The notes beneath the pieces were generated by a model. The model was not told the origin of the DNA, did not search any database, and saw nothing but the letters and a program-made list of their open reading frames with translations. 10,458 nt of DNA from Anaerolinea thermophila (GTDB lineage Bacteria > Chloroflexota > Anaerolineae > Anaerolineales > Villigracilaceae), in the NCBI GenBank assembly GCA_020722305.1, contig DYLB01000067.1:1-10458 (forward strand), given 5' to 3'. The stretch's first letter is position 1. Every line of letters begins with the position of its first letter. The position numbers were made by a program, and so were the translations under genes. Of the stretch, positions 5,764 to 10,458 are shown piece after piece.

Positions 5764-8193
5764 ATGGACATCAAGACCCTCACCGTGCTCGAATACCCCA
5801 AGATTTTGGAGCGGCTGGCCGGGTACTGCGCCTTTTCGGCTTCGGCGGCGCTCGCCCGGGACCTGAAGCCTGCTACCGTTATGGACGAGGTGTGCCGCCT
5901 GCAACAGGAGACCCGCGAAGCGCGCCTGCTGCTCGACACCAGCGACGCGACCATCGGCGGCGCGCATGACGTCCGCCCACAGGTGGAGCTGGCCCGGCGC
6001 GGCGGCGTGCTCGACCCCGGCGACCTCCTCGACATCAAGTCCACGCTGATCTCGGCTCGGGAACTCAAGAAATTGCTCGAAAAGAAGGCCGAACAATTCC
6101 CGCGCCTGAGCGAGATCGCAGCCTCCCTGCCCGCCGCGCTGGGCTTGGTGGAGGCCATCTCACGCGTGCTCTCCGACAAAGGCGAAGTGCTTGACTCAGC
6201 CTCGCTCAAACTGGCCAGCATCCGTGCCCAGGAGCGGGTGGCCCACGAACGGCTGATGGCCAAGCTGCAAAAGTACCTGACCGACGGCAAGACGGCGCCC
6301 ATGCTGCAAGACGCGCTCATCACCCAGCGCGACGGACGCTACGTCATCCCGCTGCGGGCTGAATTCAAAGGGCAGATCAAGTCCATCGTCCATGACCAGT
6401 CTTCGTCCGGGGCGACGCTGTTCGTCGAGCCGCTGGCAGTGGTGGAACTCAACAACGAGTGGCGCGAGCTGCAACTGGCCGAGCGCGACGAAGAACGCCG
6501 CGTGCTGGCCGAGTTGTGCGGGCAGATCGCGGCCCACGCCGACGAGATCACCTGGGGCGTGGAGGCCCTGGCGCTGCTGGACCTGGCCTTCGCCAAGGCG
6601 AAATATGCCGAGGCGATCCGGGCCAGTGAGCCGGTTTTTGTCCAGACCGAAGACCGTGGACCGAAGACCGGCCAGCCATCGGCCTCCCTCCACCGTCCGC
6701 CGTCCATCATTCGCTTGTATCAGGCCCGCCACCCGCTGCTCGATCCCAAGACCGTTGTTGCGATTGATTTCGACCTGCCCAACGACACCCGGGCGGTGGT
6801 CATCACCGGACCGAACACCGGCGGCAAGACCGTGGCCCTCAAGACCGTCGGCCTGCTCATCCTCATGGCCCAGAGCGGACTGCACCTCCCGGCCCAATCC
6901 GGTTCGGAGCTTTCGGTCTTCGAGGCGGTCTACGCTGACATCGGCGACGAGCAGTCCATCGAGCAGTCGCTCAGCACCTTCTCCGGCCACGTGACCAACA
7001 TCATCCGCATCCTCGAACAGGCGGACGAGAAGTCGCTGGTCATCCTCGACGAACTGGGCGCAGGCACCGACCCGCAGGAGGGCGCGGCCCTGGCGCGGGC
7101 GATACTGAGTCACCTTCTCGGACGCGGCATCACCACCCTGGTCACCACCCACCACCCGGAGTTGAAGACCTTCGCCCACGTGACCGAGGGCGTGGTCAAC
7201 GCCAGCGTGGAATTCGACATCCGCACCCTGCGCCCGACCTTCCAATTGACCATCGGCCTGCCGGGACGTTCCAACGCCTTGGCCATCGCCCAGCGCCTGG
7301 GCCTGGACGAAAGCATCCTGGCCGCGGCCCGCAGCGAAGTCAGCCCGGATGATTTGCGGGCCGACAAACTGCTGGACGACATCCACCGTCAGCGCAAACT
7401 GGCTTTCAAGGAGCGCAACAAGGCCGAGAAAGCCCGGGGCGAGGCCCACAAATTGCGCCGGGAACTCGCCGAAAAAATGGAAAAGATCGAGGATGAACGC
7501 CTGGCGATCCTGGATAAAGCCCGGGAGGAGGCCGAGGCCCAGGCTGCGGCGCTCCAGGCCGAAATCCAGGAACTGAGACGGGAACTGCAAAGGGCGCGCC
7601 AGCCGCTCGAAGCCTTGAAACCGGTCATCGAGCAGGCGGAAGTCATCGAGGAGAAAGTCCAGAAGAAAGCCCCGAGGAAGAAATCCCCGATCGCCGCCGT
7701 CCGCGGACCGCTGCGCCTGGGCGAAAAAGTGACCGTCCGTTCGCTGGGGCGGGAGGGGGTGGTGACGGCTCTGAGCGAGGAAGACGCCGAGGTGCAGGTG
7801 GGGGCGCTGCGGGTGCGGGCCAGGTTGGGCGATTTGCAGCGGAAGGCCGAAGAGCTTTCAACAGTCAGCGATCAGCCGGAGAGCGAGACAGGGACAAGCC
7901 CCGTTCCAACCGGTTCGCGGTCATCCGGCCCGGTCATCCAATCTGGCCCCGGCATGGAACTCGACCTGCGCGGCCAGATGTCGGAAGACGCCCTCGACAA
8001 GCTCGACCGTTATCTCGAACAGGCCTTCCTGACCGGGATGCCGTTCGTGCGCATCATCCACGGCAAGGGGACGGGCAAACTGCGCCAGGCCGTGCGCGAG
8101 ATGCTGCGCGGCCACCCAAATGTGGCTTCGTTCGAGGAGGGCGGCGAGAAGGAAGGCGGCGCCGGTGTGACGGTGGCCAAGCTGGCGGGGTAG
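5764..8193 (+). CDS. mutS2: MutS2 family ATPase/endonuclease with Smr domain
   Basis: An 809-residue MutS2, a homodimeric MutS-like ATPase without the mismatch-recognition domains. It is linked to suppression of recombination and, in Bacillus, to splitting of collided ribosomes. The core/lever region covers about 1-290. The ABC-type ATPase follows, with Walker A GPNTGGKT (349-356), signature-like STFSGH (404-409), Walker B LVILDE (425-430) and switch His in TTHHPE (461-466). A long charged coiled coil (about 535-635) replaces the MutS C-terminus. A basic stretch (KKAPRKK) and a KOW-like segment (about 648-690) precede the C-terminal Smr nuclease domain (about 731-809), with LDLRG at 733-737 and HGKGTG at 766-771. 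Two stretches look unusual: residues 295-314, encoded by 7-bp repeats, and a Ser/Pro/Gly linker at about 697-729. No Shine-Dalgarno precedes the ATG, but no better in-frame start exists. Confidence 0.96.
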   Translation: MDIKTLTVLEYPKILERLAGYCAFSASAALARDLKPATVMDEVCRLQQETREARLLLDTSDATIGGAHDVRPQVELARRGGVLDPGDLLDIKSTLISARELKKLLEKKAEQFPRLSEIAASLPAALGLVEAISRVLSDKGEVLDSASLKLASIRAQERVAHERLMAKLQKYLTDGKTAPMLQDALITQRDGRYVIPLRAEFKGQIKSIVHDQSSSGATLFVEPLAVVELNNEWRELQLAERDEERRVLAELCGQIAAHADEITWGVEALALLDLAFAKAKYAEAIRASEPVFVQTEDRGPKTGQPSASLHRPPSIIRLYQARHPLLDPKTVVAIDFDLPNDTRAVVITGPNTGGKTVALKTVGLLILMAQSGLHLPAQSGSELSVFEAVYADIGDEQSIEQSLSTFSGHVTNIIRILEQADEKSLVILDELGAGTDPQEGAALARAILSHLLGRGITTLVTTHHPELKTFAHVTEGVVNASVEFDIRTLRPTFQLTIGLPGRSNALAIAQRLGLDESILAAARSEVSPDDLRADKLLDDIHRQRKLAFKERNKAEKARGEAHKLRRELAEKMEKIEDERLAILDKAREEAEAQAAALQAEIQELRRELQRARQPLEALKPVIEQAEVIEEKVQKKAPRKKSPIAAVRGPLRLGEKVTVRSLGREGVVTALSEEDAEVQVGALRVRARLGDLQRKAEELSTVSDQPESETGTSPVPTGSRSSGPVIQSGPGMELDLRGQMSEDALDKLDRYLEQAFLTGMPFVRIIHGKGTGKLRQAVREMLRGHPNVASFEEGGEKEGGAGVTVAKLAG
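6645..6705. repeat. Heptamer repeat inside mutS2 (in-frame insertion)
   Basis: Four successive heptamers starting GACCG run from 6645 to 6672 (GACCGAA and GACCGTG, then the first again and GACCGGC). CACCGTC and CGCCGTC follow at 6691-6704; these are the same period on the opposite strand. The block encodes about residues 295-314 (TEDRGPKTGQPSASLHRPPS), just before the conserved IIRLYQARHPLL. Compared from memory with Bacillus MutS2, which has only a few residues here, this is an insertion of about 17 residues. Confidence 0.55.
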
Positions 8194-8220
8194 GATGGAT
8201 GAGATCAATCATTGTTTTTC

Positions 8221-8246
8221 CTTCGTGCCCCTTCGTGTCCTTCGTG
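8221..8246. repeat. ~10-bp periodic CTTCGTG repeat between mutS2 and the SGNH-like gene
   Basis: CTTCGTG begins at 8221, 8231 and 8240, with spacing of 10 and 9 bp. It lies in the 63-bp gap between the convergent mutS2 and SGNH-like genes. This gap shows no convincing terminator for either gene. Confidence 0.5.
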
Positions 8247-8256
8247 GTTCGAAACT

Positions 8257-9261
8257 TTATTTCCCCACAGCCGCCCGCCAGACCGCATCCAACGCTTCGA
8301 GGGCCGAGAAACGGTGACGGGCCAGGGCTTCATCGGTCAGGTAGATGTCGCCCAGGTGCTCGTCGCCTTTTTTGGTGTACAGGCCGCGGTTGGGCAGGTC
8401 GTCGGTCACGGGCCAGAAATTCCACAGCGGCAGGTTGTACTCGTCGGCCAGCATGGCGGTTTCGAGGTTGAGGCGGTGATCGCCTTCGCGGTTGTCGGCC
8501 TTGGTCGAAAGGATCGGCACCACGCCCTGGGCCAGCAGCCGCTCGATGATCTTGCGCATGTACATCTCGTTGCGGGCCTCCCAATGCGTGCCGACCGTGA
8601 TCAGCGCGAACGAGGGCTTGTGCAGGCGCAACTCGCAATCCAGCGGAGACTCACTCGCCTCACAGCCGAACTTGCCCTCGTGCCACTCGGCCCACAGCAG
8701 CGCCCCCGAAGTCGTCCCGCTCTTGGCGGTCGGGCTTTCGCGGTTGAACGAACTGCTAAAAAAATCAACCGTCTCTTGCAGGTCGGGAGAAAGGGCGGCA
8801 TACTCTTCGGCATCCACCACGTACAGGCCCAGGAAGGTATCCGGCGTGCTTTGGCAGTCGCCCAGGATCGAAAAAGCGCGCGGGTCGTTGCCCAGCAACA
8901 GGCCTCGGGCATAGATTTCGCGCACGTTTTGGGTTACAACTGGGATGACTGGCCAATCCATCCAGGCGGCGGGATCGAGGCCGGTCTCGGCGGGCAGGGA
9001 CTCCGCCGTCGGGCCGGGGACGGGGCTGGCAGCGGGTTCCGTCGAAAGCGGCGCGGGACCTGTGGCCTGCGTCGGCGTGGGCGGCGGGTCGGTGGCCCTG
9101 GGTGGAATTCCGGTCGCCGGGACGGCCGTCGGCGCAGAAGTTGGCGGAGTCAGGCCGCAGGCGCTGAGAATGACCGCTAACGCGAGCACGGCCCAAAGTC
9201 TTGCCCTGAGCGGAGTCGAAGGGCTGGGGCCGAGTCTTATTTGATGTAGTTGTAGCCGCAT
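8257..9261 (-). CDS. Secreted lipoprotein with SGNH-hydrolase-like domain
   Basis: A 334-residue predicted lipoprotein. A hydrophobic stretch (about 22-33) ends in a lipobox ILSAC, giving lipidated Cys35. A Pro/Thr/Ala linker follows (36-95), then a globular domain resembling SGNH/GDSL esterase-like proteins. Block I is ILGDCQS (132-138). A central strand VGTHW (223-227) sits where the family has GTND and is followed by a helix and GVVPILSTKAD. LPLWNFW lies at 277-283, and the C-terminal region has GDEHLGDIYLT (299-309) before SALEALDAVW. The canonical nucleophile Ser, the block III Asn and the DxxH spacing are all altered, so hydrolase activity is doubtful. Four further Cys could form disulfides outside the cell. 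The ATG overlaps the preceding lipoprotein gene by 25 bases, with GGAGG 12 bases upstream. The long n-region (residues 10-24) is encoded partly by a dispersed repeat, so the true start is less certain than the frame. Confidence 0.75.
   Translation of the reverse strand: MRLQLHQIRLGPSPSTPLRARLWAVLALAVILSACGLTPPTSAPTAVPATGIPPRATDPPPTPTQATGPAPLSTEPAASPVPGPTAESLPAETGLDPAAWMDWPVIPVVTQNVREIYARGLLLGNDPRAFSILGDCQSTPDTFLGLYVVDAEEYAALSPDLQETVDFFSSSFNRESPTAKSGTTSGALLWAEWHEGKFGCEASESPLDCELRLHKPSFALITVGTHWEARNEMYMRKIIERLLAQGVVPILSTKADNREGDHRLNLETAMLADEYNLPLWNFWPVTDDLPNRGLYTKKGDEHLGDIYLTDEALARHRFSALEALDAVWRAAVGK
9204..9223. repeat. Dispersed CTGAGC...GTCGAAGGG repeat inside a signal-peptide region
   Basis: The plus strand reads CCCTGAGCGGAGTCGAAGGG. 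Similar pairs of half-sites, CTGAGCGGA and (C)CCTTCGAC or its complement, occur in both copies of the 173-bp repeat and in the stretch at 5590-5685. Here the element lies within codons about 13-20 of the SGNH-like lipoprotein, just ahead of its hydrophobic segment. Confidence 0.5.
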
Positions 9262-9626
9262 ACCAGCCAGTTGCCTCCATCATTCACGACCCGGTATTCC
9301 CGCTCCGAAAGATCGAAACTGCGCAGTTCGCTGCCATAGGTCGCTTCGATGCTGCCGGCGCAGACCACCAGTGTCTCCTCCCCGATTACGCCGACCTCTT
9401 CGCAGGCCAGGCCTTCGAGGGTGGTCTGCACCAGGGCAAAGGAGTCGAATTCGAGCAGGGCCTCCGTCTCGTAATCTGGGCAGACGTAGGAAAGCATCAG
9501 CGCCTCGTCCCTGGCGGACAGGGCTTGCAAGTAGCCTTCCACCGCCGTCGCCGCCGGGGAGGTGCTGCCGCCGCAGGCGGTGAGCAGGATGGAAATGAGA
9601 CCAATGATGAGGATCGAGCGGTTCAT
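9237..9626 (-). CDS. Small lipoprotein of unknown function, possibly NTF2-like
   Basis: A 129-residue predicted lipoprotein. Starting at the ATG at 9626 gives a classical signal sequence (MNRSILIIGLISILLTAC) with lipobox LTAC and lipidated Cys18. GGAG lies 5 bases upstream of this ATG. An earlier in-frame ATG at 9665 would add 13 polar residues before the signal and is less likely. The mature part (AATAVEGYLQALSARDEALM onwards, ending in GNWLVCGYNYIK) has the helix-then-curved-sheet pattern of small NTF2/SnoaL-like domains; this is a weak assignment. Four Cys (49, 75, 89, 123) in an exported protein could form two disulfides. The next gene starts inside its 3' end, so the two lipoproteins are probably co-expressed and may work together at the cell surface. 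Confidence 0.75.
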   Translation of the reverse strand: MNRSILIIGLISILLTACGGSTSPAATAVEGYLQALSARDEALMLSYVCPDYETEALLEFDSFALVQTTLEGLACEEVGVIGEETLVVCAGSIEATYGSELRSFDLSEREYRVVNDGGNWLVCGYNYIK

Positions 9627-9680
9627 TGAAACTCCAGGCGGGAAATTTTTCCTTCGATTAGACATTCTCTCAGGCTCCCA

Positions 9681-9708
9681 ATCTTACCATCGTCGCGCAA
9701 ATTGGCAA
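9681..9708 (-). promoter_or_regulatory. Possible promoter of the lipoprotein pair
   Basis: On the minus strand TTGCCA (9708-9703), a 16-bp spacer, then TAAGAT (9686-9681). The -10 overlaps the stop codon of the RAYT pseudogene. The leader to the ATG at 9626 would be about 48 nt. The match is moderate. Confidence 0.35.
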
Positions 9709-10307
9709 TATGACCATTTCCATTGCTTCCAATCATCAACCAGTCCGGCCTTGACGGGGTTGTGGAGGACGTACTTGATGATCCGTTCCAGTTCAGCCGG
9801 ATCTCGGACGACGTGATCATAACTTTCATCCTGCCAAAAAACGCCGGTTCTTCCCAATATCAGATTTGATTGTCGAGCGGTATGCCGTTTGAGCGATTGG
9901 AGAATTTCGGTCAGGCTATAGAAAACGTCTTTGCTTTTTTCCAATGGCGTAAATACGGCATGAGCGTGGTTGGGCATAATACAAAACGCATCCAGGTCAT
10001 ATACTTTTCCATCCCGATAAAGGATTGATTCGGCTACCAGATCCGCTATTTGTTCGTTTTAGAGGAATGGCTCTCCGCACAGGACCCGATCAAGGTAAGC
10101 ATCGAATCTTCCAAACCAACGACGATGCTCAGTGTCAGCTTCACTTTCTGGCAGTTTCCTAATTCTCGCAGTTTCTTCGCCTAACTCAGCAAGAACACAT
10201 TTGGGGAGTGAATTTATCAGGCGAAATGTGACGAAATATGTTGAACCCGCAATTTGAATATGCGGTAACCGCCTGCGATAGTATTCTCGAAACCGAAGAT
10301 TGCTCAT
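9684..10307 (-). pseudogene. REP-associated tyrosine transposase (RAYT, Y1_Tnp family), interrupted by an in-frame stop
   Basis: The two ORF pieces 10307-10059 and 9977-9684 are in the same frame. Reading through a single TAA at 10061-10059 joins them into a 207-codon transposase of normal RAYT length. The N-terminus (FREYYRRRLPHIQIAGSTYF, then VTFRL) is typical of RAYTs. After the stop come ADLVAESILYRDGKVYDLDA and FCIMPNHAHAVF, with the HUH pair His114/His116. WQDESYDHVVRD and RIIKYVLHNPVKAGLVDDW follow; the catalytic Tyr is probably in one of these. RAYTs are single-strand transposases thought to spread REP palindromes. The stop replaces the residue after GEPFL, where relatives usually have a Lys or Gln, so one base change would explain it. 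No Shine-Dalgarno is seen before the start. GC is clearly lower than in the core genes, suggesting a foreign origin. Hairpin repeats begin within 15 bp upstream. Confidence 0.85.
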
Positions 10308-10312
10308 TGGTT

Positions 10313-10458
10313 TGTGGAGCGGGATGGTATCCCGCTTGCTCCTGGTGCGAGAGATTTGGCGGATTACCAATCCGCCCCACGATAGCTCAGGATAGCTGTG
10401 GAACGGGATGGTATCCCGCTTGCTCCTGGTGCGAGAGATTTGGCGGATTACCAATCCG
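10313..10458. repeat. 84-bp tandem BIME-like repeat with paired hairpins (runs off the window)
   Basis: Two units with a period of 84 bp. Bases 10321-10374 and 10405-10458 are identical over all 54 visible positions. Each unit holds hairpin 1, GCGGGATGGTATCCCGC (10319-10335; 6-bp stem in unit 2), a 22-bp spacer, and hairpin 2, GGCGGATTACCAATCCGCC (10358-10376; the second is cut by the window edge). Hairpin 2 read on the other strand is a diverged copy of hairpin 1 with the same GGT loop, so the pair is an inverted REP doublet. Between units, CCAC/GTGG and AGCT/AGCT can form a bulged third stem. GGAG lies just before hairpin 1 in unit 1. Location next to a RAYT gene supports a REP/BIME assignment. 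Confidence 0.8.

Noticed and set aside
6196..7590. Long open frame (464 codons) on the minus strand opposite mutS2
   Set aside because: It is rich in Gly, Asp, Gln and Val with no recognisable domain, and lies wholly antisense to a conserved gene. GC-rich coding DNA often leaves such frames open. The same applies to the antisense frames opposite the malic enzyme, moaA and PIN-TRAM genes.
9684..10307. Frameshift in the RAYT gene, or two separate genes
   Set aside because: The distance between the two ORFs is a multiple of three, and the intervening 27 codons read as good RAYT sequence in the same frame. A single nonsense codon explains the split.
10059..10454. Extended N-terminus of the RAYT through the tandem repeat
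   Set aside because: The extra 49 residues are simply the translated 84-bp repeat, with a peptide duplicated at the repeat period. Homology to RAYTs begins at the ATG at 10307.
10313..10458. CRISPR array
   Set aside because: The whole 84-bp unit repeats, including the parts between hairpins, so there are no unique spacers. No cas genes are present.

Overview
The window looks like a piece of a GC-rich bacterial chromosome, most likely from the Chloroflexota (Anaerolineae-like). That placement is inference. It rests on the gene types (a YacL-like PIN-TRAM protein, an ACT-domain malic enzyme, lipoproteins with long Pro/Thr/Ala linkers), on high GC in the core genes, and on many short dispersed repeats of kinds I associate with that phylum. 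No rRNA, tRNA or CRISPR array was seen.

Layout. Positions 1-98 are a gene end plus a degenerate repeat. From 3154 down to 99 on the minus strand lies a tightly coupled three-gene operon: moaA (molybdenum cofactor), a HAD phosphatase, and an ACT-domain malic enzyme. The gene junctions are stop-then-ATG with no gap, and stop/start overlapping by one base. A 229-bp divergent promoter region (3155-3383) separates this operon from a plus-strand YacL-like membrane PIN-TRAM protein (3384-4448). Next comes a second HAD phosphatase on the minus strand (4640-5320). It is bracketed within 10 and 19 bp by two near-identical ~173-bp direct repeats with inverted ends. A structured, gene-free stretch follows, and then mutS2 on the plus strand (5764-8193). 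The right part is minus strand: an SGNH-like lipoprotein (8257-9261), a small lipoprotein just upstream that overlaps it, and a REP-associated tyrosine transposase (RAYT) gene broken by one in-frame stop codon (9684-10307). The window ends in an 84-bp tandem repeat made of paired, oppositely oriented hairpins (10313-10458).

How it fits together. The core genes are housekeeping: cofactor synthesis, carbon metabolism, phosphate-ester hydrolysis, and a MutS2 of the DNA/ribosome quality-control family. The most interesting signal is the repeat layer. The RAYT pseudogene sits next to BIME-like hairpin pairs, as RAYT genes sit next to REP elements in other bacteria. Several other short-period or palindromic repeat families occupy the gaps, and in two places they appear to run into coding sequence: the mutS2 pre-ATPase linker and the signal-peptide region of the SGNH-like lipoprotein. 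The transposase region is also visibly lower in GC than the core genes (26 G+C in the 60 bases at 9961-10020, against 43 in 60 at 6541-6600).
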